DNA of 12,875 bases from Acidobacteriaceae bacterium (GTDB taxonomy: Bacteria > Acidobacteriota > Terriglobia > Terriglobales > Acidobacteriaceae). The stretch's first letter is position 1. Each line of letters starts with the position of its first letter. Below, one piece after another: positions 6,963 to 12,395 of this stretch. The notes under the pieces are model-generated. The model saw only the letters and a program-made list of their open reading frames with translations, made no database searches and was not told the origin of the DNA. Made by a program: the position numbers and the translations under genes. The stretch covers positions 28,855 to 41,729 of the forward strand of contig PMXH01000247.1 of the NCBI GenBank assembly GCA_003165855.1. Reading direction: 5' to 3'.

Positions 6963-7706
6963 ATGCTCTGCACCGTTGTTTCCTTTATCTCCCCGCGTCG
7001 TGGCCGGATTGCTGTATTGTTCACGATCAACTTCATTCTTGTCAGTACCGCGCTCGCTACCCCCAAGTCTCACGTCATCGCCTTCGGTAAATGGACTTCG
7101 GTCCAGTGGTTTCCCGAAGTCGGCTCCAGCGCAGCCGACGACAAGCCGCTCACGCTCAAAGTTCGCCCGTTCCTCGTCGATACCCGCGTGAAGGAATTCA
7201 CTCTCGGCCCCGCTCACGATGTCACCGACCGCTTGTTTGTCGTCCGCCGCGCCTTCCGCGTGAATGACAGCCTTCCCCAGGAATCCACCGCCCCGCCGCA
7301 CTGGCAATGGCAACGCGGCGGATGGCTTCTCGTCGATCGCGTCACCGGCCACATTTCTTCGATCAATCTTCCCGAGTTCGATGTGACGTATTCCGCCGCC
7401 AGTTGGTACCGCGACTACGCCGCCTATTGCGGCGTCTCCGAAGACGGCAAGAAACTCTACGCGGTCGTCGCCCAAATCGGCCGCCGCAAGCCGGTGCTGA
7501 AGAAGCCCCTCGAGGGCGAGACCATTGCCGCAGCTGAAACCAAAAGCGCTGTCCCCGATTCCGCCTGCCCCATTCCCGCCTGGCAGCGCGCGCCAGCCCG
7601 CGTCACCTTCGAACCCGCAGGCGCCGCCAAACAAACCTTCGCCATCCGCGGCCACGTCGTGGATCTAATCACTGAAGAAGAAGATGACGAAGAAGTCTCG
7701 AAATAG
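6963..7706 (+). CDS. Exported protein of unknown function
   Basis: A 247-residue protein I do not recognise. The N-terminus has a basic stretch (PRRGR) and a hydrophobic core IAVLFTINFILVSTALA, with a plausible signal-peptidase site after ALA near residue 32, so it is probably periplasmic or lipid-free secreted. The mature part is rich in beta-forming, aromatic stretches (WQWQRGGWLLVDRVTG, SWYRDYAAYCGVSEDGKKLYAVV), recalling repeat blades of beta-sheet proteins but without a clear repeat. One Cys lies in YCGVS and another in DSACPIP. The C-terminus is strongly acidic (TEEEDDEEVSK). Codon use is normal for the window, which supports a real gene. There is no ribosome-binding site before the ATG; TAACCT at 6951-6956 fits a -10 box for a leaderless mRNA. 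It diverges from the HD-GYP gene and precedes xylF by 314 bases. Confidence 0.8.
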   Translation: MLCTVVSFISPRRGRIAVLFTINFILVSTALATPKSHVIAFGKWTSVQWFPEVGSSAADDKPLTLKVRPFLVDTRVKEFTLGPAHDVTDRLFVVRRAFRVNDSLPQESTAPPHWQWQRGGWLLVDRVTGHISSINLPEFDVTYSAASWYRDYAAYCGVSEDGKKLYAVVAQIGRRKPVLKKPLEGETIAAAETKSAVPDSACPIPAWQRAPARVTFEPAGAAKQTFAIRGHVVDLITEEEDDEEVSK

Positions 7707-7735
7707 ACTCCGACCGGCCTTCTCACCGAAGCAAG

Positions 7736-7867
7736 ATGAATGTAATGGCGCGATATTACGTCAATCATCACTCTGCTTTGCGTCCGGGGCCGCATGGTTA
7801 CGCGGCGCCGAAGCGCCGCCGTGCATGGGCCGAGCGTCATTGGGGCAGATTAGAAGAATATGAATAG
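7736..7867 (+). CDS. Possible small basic protein (low confidence)
   Basis: An ATG-to-TAG frame of 43 codons, rich in Arg, His and Tyr (MARYYVNHH near the start, APKRRRAW in the middle, EEYE at the end). By my count about half of its third codon positions are G or C, lower than in neighbouring genes, and there is no strong ribosome-binding site. It also overlaps a perfect GC hairpin, so it may be a chance frame across a structured spacer. No family is recognised. Confidence 0.18.
   Translation: MNVMARYYVNHHSALRPGPHGYAAPKRRRAWAERHWGRLEEYE
7788..7831 (+). repeat. GC-rich stem-loop, shares a 13-mer with 10306-10318
   Basis: The inner stem GCGGCGC (7802-7808) pairs with GCGCCGC (7813-7819) around the tetraloop CGAA. 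The outer stem GGCC-g-CATG (7788-7796) pairs with CATGGGCC (7824-7831) with one bulged base. The left side contains GGTTACGCGGCGC (7796-7808), identical to 10306-10318 where another hairpin follows. This looks like two members of a small repeat family, though two copies are thin evidence. No U-run follows. Confidence 0.45.
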
Positions 7868-7924
7868 AGACGGTCAGGAAGCACAATCCCGCACGGCCCG
7901 CGAGATCCTCGTTACGAAGGTAAA

Positions 7925-7953
7925 TTGACCCCGGTTACCGCCGGTGCCATCAT
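7925..7953 (+). promoter_or_regulatory. Candidate xylF promoter with a dyad in its spacer
   Basis: TTGACC (7925-7930, 5/6 to consensus) and CATCAT (7948-7953, 4/6) are separated by 17 bases. The spacer includes ACCG-C-CGGT (7937-7945), a 9-base palindrome extendable with mismatches to GG and CC, a plausible site for a repressor. Transcription would start near 7960, about 60 bases before the xylF ATG. Confidence 0.35.
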
Positions 7954-8020
7954 CTTCTCAGTGTGCTTCAAGCTCATGGTCTCAGTCGTGCGGAGAGCTG
8001 CCGCCTTGGGAGGTACTTTC

Positions 8021-9067
8021 ATGCGGGTTTCGCCTCGTTTTTTCACTGGAGTTTCTTTCGTTCTCATCGTCCTGGCGCTCGGCGTTGCGCAGGCGCAGAA
8101 GAAGGAAATCAAGATCGGATTTTGCATCGAGGCCATGAAAGGCGAGCGTTGGCAGACCGACCTCGACGAATTTCAGCAGCGCGCCCACGAACTCGGAGGT
8201 GTCGTCGTCACTCGCTCCGCCAATGGCGACGATGACCTGCAGTTCCGCCAGATCAAGGAACTCCTCAAGGGCGGCATCGACGTCCTCGTGTTTCTGCCGC
8301 ACGATACCAGCAAGGCTGGGCGCATTGTGGAAGCCGCGCACGCGAAACACGTCCCGGTGATCAGCTATGACCGCCTGGCCAGTGCGCCGGTCGATCTCTA
8401 CGTCGGATTCGACCTCTTCTCGGTCGGACTCGAGCAGGCGCAAAGCCTGGTGGATCGCGCGCCCAAAGGCAACTACCTGTTGTTGGGAGGCTCACCGCTC
8501 GACGCCAACTCGAAAGTCGTTCGCGCCGGACAGATGAAAGTGCTGCAACCCTTCATCGATCGCGGCGACATCCATACCCTTGCCGATGTCTGGGTGCCGG
8601 AGTGGAGCGCCACCGAGGCTTACATCATGGTCACGAAAGAACTCAACAAGCTCAAGGCTGCTCCCACGGCGATTGTTGCCTCGAATGACGCGATTGCCGG
8701 CGGCGCAATTCAGGCGCTCGAAGACAAGGGCTGGTCTGGCAGAGTGCTGGTCTCGGGTCAGGACGCAGATCTCGCCGCCATCGAGCGAATCTTCGATGGC
8801 TCTCAACTGATGACCGTCTATAAGCCGGTCCGAGATGAGGCGCGGGCTGCGGCTGAAGCCGCCATGAAACTCGCGCGGCACGAAGACGTAGAGAGCCGGG
8901 CGGAGGTGCCGAACGGCACGCTGACCACAAAAGCCATCCTCCTGGAGCCCATCTGTGTCACTCAGGAAAACGCGAAACAGACCGTGCTCAAAGATGGATT
9001 TCAGAAGCTGGAAGTCGTCAAGCAAGGCCTGCCCCTAGACAAGCAGGCACAGTTGGACAAACCATAG
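8021..9067 (+). CDS. xylF: D-xylose-type ABC transporter substrate-binding protein
   Basis: A 348-residue periplasmic sugar-binding protein closely resembling E. coli XylF along its length. A signal peptide covers about residues 1-26 (RFFTGVSFVLIVLALGVAQAQ), followed by KKEIKIGF at the mature start and ERW at 42-44. Sugar-contact regions are conserved: SYDR (115-118), GGSPLDAN (156-163), RAGQMKVL (168-175), SNDAIAGGAIQAL (221-233), GQDADLA (246-252) and TVYKP (265-269), with KDGFQKLE near the C-terminus. The ATG at 8021 is chosen because GGGAGG at 8008-8013 precedes it by seven bases and because it places the signal peptide correctly; an upstream in-frame ATG at 7976 does neither. No xylG ATPase, xylH permease or xylose catabolic gene is in the window, so its transporter partners must be elsewhere or it serves sensing. 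Specificity for xylose itself is inferred from similarity. Confidence 0.92.
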   Translation: MRVSPRFFTGVSFVLIVLALGVAQAQKKEIKIGFCIEAMKGERWQTDLDEFQQRAHELGGVVVTRSANGDDDLQFRQIKELLKGGIDVLVFLPHDTSKAGRIVEAAHAKHVPVISYDRLASAPVDLYVGFDLFSVGLEQAQSLVDRAPKGNYLLLGGSPLDANSKVVRAGQMKVLQPFIDRGDIHTLADVWVPEWSATEAYIMVTKELNKLKAAPTAIVASNDAIAGGAIQALEDKGWSGRVLVSGQDADLAAIERIFDGSQLMTVYKPVRDEARAAAEAAMKLARHEDVESRAEVPNGTLTTKAILLEPICVTQENAKQTVLKDGFQKLEVVKQGLPLDKQAQLDKP

Positions 9068-9095
9068 CAAAAGTAAACTGTTATCAACACCCAAA

Positions 9096-9142
9096 AGCGT
9101 TAGCGCTCAAAATCCCCGCTCACTGGCCCGCCGAAAAGGCGG
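9096..9142. terminator. Weak hairpins between the convergent xylF and exporter genes
   Basis: AGCG-TTAG-CGCT at 9096-9107 is followed on the minus strand by TTTT, a minimal terminator shape for the exporter gene. CCGCC-GAAAA-GGCGG at 9128-9142 is a second short hairpin without a U-run. Both lie in the 154-base convergent spacer. The stems are only 4 and 5 bp, so confidence is low. Confidence 0.25.
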
Positions 9143-9180
9143 CATACTCGGGGGCAGGCCCAGCCGCCACATCAAGTTCT

Positions 9181-9222
9181 GAGGTCCGAGGTCCGAGGTC
9201 CGAAGTCCGACGTCCGCCGTCT
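9181..9222 (+). repeat. Heptameric tandem repeat, about six units
   Basis: Three exact GAGGTCC units (9181-9201) are followed by GAAGTCC, GACGTCC and GCCGTCT, each differing by one or more bases. The last unit touches the stop codon of the exporter gene (9222-9224). From memory, 7-base repeats of this kind recur between genes in acidobacterial genomes. Copy number could vary by slippage. Confidence 0.75.
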
Positions 9223-10172
9223 CACCCCGCCCCTTCCACCGCCGGCAACTCTTCCGCGACAGTTTTCTCCTTCACCTTCGCGCTGGTCACAAGAATCACC
9301 GACAGCACCACGATCACGCTGCCCATCACAATGAAGCGGTCGACCCGCTCGTGCAGAACCACCCAGCCTAGAAACACCGCGACCACCGGATTCACATACG
9401 CATACGTCGATACCTTTGAGGTGGGCACATGCTCCAGCAGCCAAATGTAAGCCGTGTATCCGATCCACGATCCGCACACCACCAGATACATCGTCGCGCT
9501 CACCCCGCGGGTTGTCCACGTAACCCGCGAGAAATCTCCCGCTGCTAAGGCAAACAGGAAGTTTCCCGCACCTGCCGCCGTCACCTGCCATCCCGTCGCG
9601 CTGAACACGTCCATGCCGGACTGCCAGCGCTTCGAGAGCACCGATCCCAGCGCCCACAAAAACGATCCGCCAATCAATCCCAGCGAAGCCCACAACTCGC
9701 GCCGCCCCAACGCGGAAGTCGAGTGCAATTCCGGCCAGAACAAAACCAGCAGCCCCACCATCCCCATGGCCAGGCCAGCCTTGCCTCGCCACGAAATGCG
9801 ATGGTGACCTAGCAGCATCGAATCCAGCACCAGGAACCACAACGGCGTGATCGCGATAATCAAAGCCGCCAGCCCCGAGGGCACCGAAAGCTCCGCCCAC
9901 GACAATGTCAAGTTTCCGCCCATTAGCAGCAGAAGCCCCACCACCGCCGCCAGCGCAATCTGCCGCGCCGAATACCAGATCCTGCGCCCCGTCGCCGCGC
10001 ACACCGCCAGCATCACCACGCCAGCAATCGAAAACCGCACCGCGCACATCAGTGCCGGAGGAATGCTCTTCACCGCAATGTCGATGGCCAGATAAGTCGA
10101 GCCCCAAAACAGATACACGAGTCCGAAGGCAAGAATCACCGCAAGCCGGCTTGGGCGCTGTGCACTTGTCAT
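9222..10172 (-). CDS. EamA-family (drug/metabolite superfamily) inner-membrane transporter, YedA-like
   Basis: A 316-residue membrane protein with about ten hydrophobic segments arranged as two EamA repeats of five helices. The first helix carries the typical VYLFWGSTYLAI motif, then PPALMCAVRFSIAG. The second half has SLGLIGGSFLWALGSVLSKR, and a later helix has TSKVSTYAYVNPVVAVFLGWVVLHE, the conserved close of the second EamA domain. The family exports amino acids or other metabolites; the substrate is unknown. The ATG at 10172 is preferred. A TTG at 10199 would extend it by nine residues, but neither start has a good ribosome-binding site. Upstream on the minus strand is a tandem pair of 10-base repeats. 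It converges with xylF and diverges from the aminotransferase gene, so an export role for an amino acid made or used by that enzyme is possible but unproven. Confidence 0.9.
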   Translation of the reverse strand: MTSAQRPSRLAVILAFGLVYLFWGSTYLAIDIAVKSIPPALMCAVRFSIAGVVMLAVCAATGRRIWYSARQIALAAVVGLLLLMGGNLTLSWAELSVPSGLAALIIAITPLWFLVLDSMLLGHHRISWRGKAGLAMGMVGLLVLFWPELHSTSALGRRELWASLGLIGGSFLWALGSVLSKRWQSGMDVFSATGWQVTAAGAGNFLFALAAGDFSRVTWTTRGVSATMYLVVCGSWIGYTAYIWLLEHVPTSKVSTYAYVNPVVAVFLGWVVLHERVDRFIVMGSVIVVLSVILVTSAKVKEKTVAEELPAVEGAG

Positions 10173-10194
10173 GTGAGCGAGAAAGCTGAGGAAG

Positions 10195-10214
10195 CTCAAA
10201 GATACTCAAAGATA
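10195..10214. repeat. Tandem pair of a 10-base repeat upstream of the exporter
   Basis: CTCAAAGATA occurs twice head to tail (10195-10204 and 10205-10214), followed by AAAGATA. It lies 23-42 bases upstream of the exporter ATG, where a regulator could bind, or it may be replication slippage. Confidence 0.45.
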
Positions 10215-10310
10215 AAAGATATCAGACGAACCAGCAGTGTCTTTCGATTCGATCAAGCGTCCGGAGTCTCCGCGATTCGGGGGCGATTACGAAAGAAACG
10301 TAGGGGGTTA

Positions 10311-10336
10311 CGCGGCGCAGTCCCGCCGCGTATAAT
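10311..10336 (+). promoter_or_regulatory. Hairpin abutting a consensus -10 box
   Basis: CGCGGCG (10311-10317) and CGCCGCG (10324-10330) are a perfect 7-bp inverted repeat, directly followed by TATAAT at 10331-10336. The dyad occupies the place of a promoter spacer; the -35 position (about 10308-10313, TTACGC) matches poorly. This is a candidate regulated promoter for the aminotransferase gene, giving a leader of about 270 bases. Confidence 0.35.
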
Positions 10337-10517
10337 CTTCGTGAAGACAATGTCCAGCGATGCTGCGCAACATTCACAATTCGCCCCTGCCCAATTCGCA
10401 TCTGCCCGAGTGCTGGCTGCACTGCCTCGTCTGTCCTCGGCGCTATCGGGCGAATCTGCCTTCGCGCCTGCGTCCCAGCCTCTTCGGTAGCGACTAACAA
10501 ATCCTCCGCCTGATTCT

Positions 10518-10559
10518 CTCGGCTCCACGTGTGCTCAAACCAGAGCAACGTGCTCCGAG
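10518..10559 (+). promoter_or_regulatory. Stem-loop in the aminotransferase leader
   Basis: The outer stem CTCGG (10518-10522)/CCGAG (10555-10559) encloses an inner stem CACGT-g-TGCTC (10526-10536)/GAGCAACGTG (10543-10552) with one bulge and a 6-base loop AAACCA. About 15 base pairs form in total. It lies about 57 bases upstream of the start codon. No known riboswitch class is recognised. Confidence 0.35.
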
Positions 10560-10567
10560 TTGCCTTT

Positions 10568-10595
10568 ACTGACAACCGGCAACTGGCAACTGACA
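10568..10595 (+). repeat. Heptameric tandem repeat, four units
   Basis: Units ACTGACA, ACCGGCA, ACTGGCA and ACTGACA run head to tail, ending nine bases before the AGGAGG ribosome-binding site of the aminotransferase gene. The unit length equals that of the repeat at 9181-9222, but the sequence is unrelated. Confidence 0.6.
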
Positions 10596-10615
10596 GCTGC
10601 TTCAGGAGGATTCCA

Positions 10616-12004
10616 ATGACCACGAAGACCATGACCGCAACCGCTCCCGAAAAAACCATCGGTCCCGCCGTTAAGGGACCAAAGATCAAGACCGCTCTGC
10701 CCGGGCCGAACGCGAAGCGCGTGCTCGCCGGCGACCAGAGGCTTATTTCGCCTTCCTACACCCGCTCCTACCCGCTGGTCGCCAAGAGCGGCCGCGGCAT
10801 CGTCGTTACCGACGTCGACGGCAACGAGTTCTATGACTTCTCTGCCGGCATCGCCGTGACCTCGACCGGCCACTGCCATCCCGACGTGGTCGCCGCCATC
10901 CAGAAACAGGCCGGCGAACTGATCCACATGTCGGGCACGGATTTCTATTACGAGAGCATGGTCACGCTGGCGGAGCGCCTGTCGAAAATCGCACCCATGC
11001 CCGGCCCACACAAGATCTATTACGGCAATTCGGGCGCGGAGGCGATCGAATGCGCCCTCAAGCTCGCCCGGTATCACTCGAAGAGGCAGAACGTGATTGC
11101 GTTCTTTGGGGCGTTTCATGGACGAACCATGGGTGCGCTGTCGCTGACCGCGTCGAAACCGCAGCAACGGCGGCGCTTTGCGCCGCTGGTGCCGGGGGTG
11201 ACTCATGTGCGCTATCCCGATGTGTATCGGGGATGTGTGGGCGGCGCGCAACAGGCCGATGCCTTCGCGCTAGGGTGCGCACGCTTCATCGAAGAGAAGC
11301 TGTTCAAGACCACGCTGCCTCCCGAGGAAGTGGCCGCGATCTTTGTCGAACCGGTGCAGGGTGAGGGCGGCTACGTAGTCGCGCCCACTGTCTTCATGCA
11401 GGAGCTAAGGCGCATCTGCGATCGTCACGGAATTCTTTTGGTGGTCGACGAGGTGCAGAGCGGCGTGGGACGCACGGGCAAGTGGTGGGCAGTGGAGCAC
11501 ACGGGGGTGGAGCCGGACATGGTTTGCATGGCGAAGGGCATTGCGTCGGGGATGCCGCTGGGTATCACGATGACGCGCTCGGAAATCATGGACTGGGTGC
11601 CGGGCTCGCATGCGTCAACCTTTGGCGGCAATCCGGTGTGCATTGCGGCGGCGCTGGCTACGCTGGACGTGATTGAGAAAGAGCATCTGCTGGAACACAC
11701 GGCCGAGGTGGGCGCGCACATGATGAAGCGCATGGCGACGTGGCCGGCGAAGCTGAAGCTGGTGGGCGATGTTCGTGGGCGCGGGTTGATGATCGGCGTC
11801 GACATCGTGAAGGACAAGACGACCAAGGAGCATGGCAACGCAGAGCGCGACCTGATCGTCGAGCGCGCGTTCGAACATGGCGTGCTGTTCCTGGGTTGCG
11901 GTCCGAGCTCGATCCGCATCTGTCCGCCGCTGGTGGTGACGAAAGAAGAATCGGATGTTGCCATGGATGTGCTGGAAGAGTGCATTCAAGAAGTGGGCAG
12001 GTAG
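10616..12004 (+). CDS. Class III PLP aminotransferase (acetylornithine/ornithine/4-aminobutyrate type)
   Basis: A 462-residue fold-type I PLP enzyme. Conserved pieces are DVDGNEFYDFSAGIAVTSTGHCHP (66-89), GNSGAEA (137-143, phosphate binding), FHGR (167-170), EPVQGEGGYVV, VVDEVQSG with D278 contacting the PLP nitrogen, MAKGIASG with the Schiff-base lysine K307, and HASTFGGNP. The N-terminal PGPNAKRVLAGD block and the LGCGPSSIRICPPLVVTKEESDVAM end resemble, from memory, Pyrococcus ornithine aminotransferase/broad amino-acid racemase proteins more than E. coli ArgD or GabT. The reaction may be omega-amino transfer or racemisation, and the substrate is open. The ATG at 10616 is chosen for its AGGAGG site (10604-10609); an upstream in-frame extension is repeat-derived. 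Codon endings change from C-rich to G-rich near codon 158 although the protein stays intact. Confidence 0.9.
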   Translation: MTTKTMTATAPEKTIGPAVKGPKIKTALPGPNAKRVLAGDQRLISPSYTRSYPLVAKSGRGIVVTDVDGNEFYDFSAGIAVTSTGHCHPDVVAAIQKQAGELIHMSGTDFYYESMVTLAERLSKIAPMPGPHKIYYGNSGAEAIECALKLARYHSKRQNVIAFFGAFHGRTMGALSLTASKPQQRRRFAPLVPGVTHVRYPDVYRGCVGGAQQADAFALGCARFIEEKLFKTTLPPEEVAAIFVEPVQGEGGYVVAPTVFMQELRRICDRHGILLVVDEVQSGVGRTGKWWAVEHTGVEPDMVCMAKGIASGMPLGITMTRSEIMDWVPGSHASTFGGNPVCIAAALATLDVIEKEHLLEHTAEVGAHMMKRMATWPAKLKLVGDVRGRGLMIGVDIVKDKTTKEHGNAERDLIVERAFEHGVLFLGCGPSSIRICPPLVVTKEESDVAMDVLEECIQEVGR

Positions 12005-12059
12005 GACGACGCGCCGTCGCTTAGGAGCGACAGACAAAGGTGTGCGAGCAGCATCGCCG

Positions 12060-12088
12060 CCCACCCTTGCAAAAAACGCAAGGATGGG
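12060..12088. repeat. Stem-loop repeat family, copy 1
   Basis: CCCA-C-CCTTGC (12060-12070) pairs with GCAAGG-A-TGGG (12078-12088) around the 7-base loop AAAAAAC. The single C/A mismatch becomes a T-G wobble pair when read on the minus strand, so the minus-strand RNA pairs fully (11 bp). It has the same architecture as 12346-12386. Confidence 0.65.
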
Positions 12089-12126
12089 GCACCCTCTGTG
12101 GAAATGGTGCAGACGAGCCGATTAAA

Positions 12127-12141
12127 GGCGGGCCGCCCGCC
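12127..12141. repeat. GC-rich dyad
   Basis: GGCGGGC-C-GCCCGCC is a perfect 7-bp dyad about 120 bases downstream of the aminotransferase stop codon. It could fold with a 5-base loop and a 5-bp stem. No U-run follows in either direction, so it is not a typical terminator. Confidence 0.4.
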
Positions 12142-12173
12142 AGTTTGGCTTACGCGTTTAGCCGGTTAAGCGG

Positions 12174-12221
12174 GAGATCCTTCGCTGCGACTGAAGAACG
12201 GCTCCGCTCAGGATGACAAAG
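12174..12221 (-). repeat. Interspersed repeat (copy B, fuller)
   Basis: On the minus strand this begins CTTTGTCATCCTGAGCGGAG and ends with the 15-mer shared with 7-21. ATCCT (12177-12181) and AGGAT (12210-12214) form short inverted ends. I recall this string as a very common intergenic element in acidobacterial genomes that yields spurious HPERSRS-type translations. It is in the opposite orientation to the copy at the left edge. Confidence 0.55.
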
Positions 12222-12345
12222 TCGTAAAAAGTCAAATTGCACCATTACCGAATGCCCATCGGAGACTAAAGCCTTCAGTGATGGCGCGCGCTTATCGCAG
12301 CGCTGGAAGGGGCTGCGCCACCCACAGTCAGGAGTTGGTAAACAT

Positions 12346-12386
12346 CCCACTCTAAGTTTCGCAAAGAACGCGAAATTTAGAATGGG
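12346..12386. repeat. Stem-loop repeat family, copy 2
   Basis: A 17-base left arm starting CCCAC (12346-12362) pairs with a right arm ending ATGGG (12370-12386) around the 7-base loop AAAGAAC. There is a C/A mismatch after CCCA, as in copy 1, plus one G-T wobble. It begins nine bases after the nuclease stop codon on the minus strand and may end its transcript, though no U-run follows. Confidence 0.65.
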
Positions 12387-12395
12387 CTACCCGTC

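Larger units (their letters stand above)
7707..8020. other. 314-base spacer before xylF
   Basis: Holds a possible 43-codon reading frame at 7736-7867, a strong GC-rich stem-loop at 7788-7831, and the candidate xylF promoter at 7925-7953. An in-frame upstream extension of xylF to 7925 exists, but it lacks a ribosome-binding site and would bury the signal peptide. No other gene is evident. Confidence 0.6.
10215..10615. other. Spacer between exporter and aminotransferase genes
   Basis: About 400 bases with no convincing gene. It holds a GC hairpin next to a perfect TATAAT (10311-10336), a self-complementary CTTCGTGAAG (10337-10346), a longer stem-loop (10518-10559), a heptameric repeat (10568-10595) and the aminotransferase ribosome-binding site. 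A 46-codon frame from 10350 is low-complexity and has no ribosome-binding site. Confidence 0.55.
12005..12395. other. Repeat-filled convergent spacer
   Basis: Between the aminotransferase and the minus-strand nuclease gene there is no credible gene. The stretch carries two related stem-loops (12060-12088 and 12346-12386), a GC-rich dyad (12127-12141), an interspersed repeat (12174-12221) and a further imperfect hairpin around 12293-12316 (GCAGC/GCTGC). Short frames here are translations of repeats. Confidence 0.6.

Noticed and set aside
9081..9089. TTATCAACA, one base from a DnaA box, considered with the skew switch as an origin sign.
   Set aside because: It is a single site, 2 kb from the switch, with no box cluster, AT-rich unwinding region, dnaA or dnaN. 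It does not support an origin by itself.
9172..10209. A long open frame antisense-shifted over the exporter gene.
   Set aside because: It is Gly/Arg-rich without family features and lies in another frame of a clear ten-helix membrane protein, so it is a shadow of GC-rich coding.
10350..10490. A 46-codon frame downstream of the TATAAT.
   Set aside because: Low-complexity Ala/Ser-rich translation, no ribosome-binding site and no recognisable family; it probably lies in a leader.
12150..12350. A 66-codon minus-strand frame containing HPERSRSSVAAKDL.
   Set aside because: This is the translation of an interspersed repeat, a common annotation artefact, not a gene.
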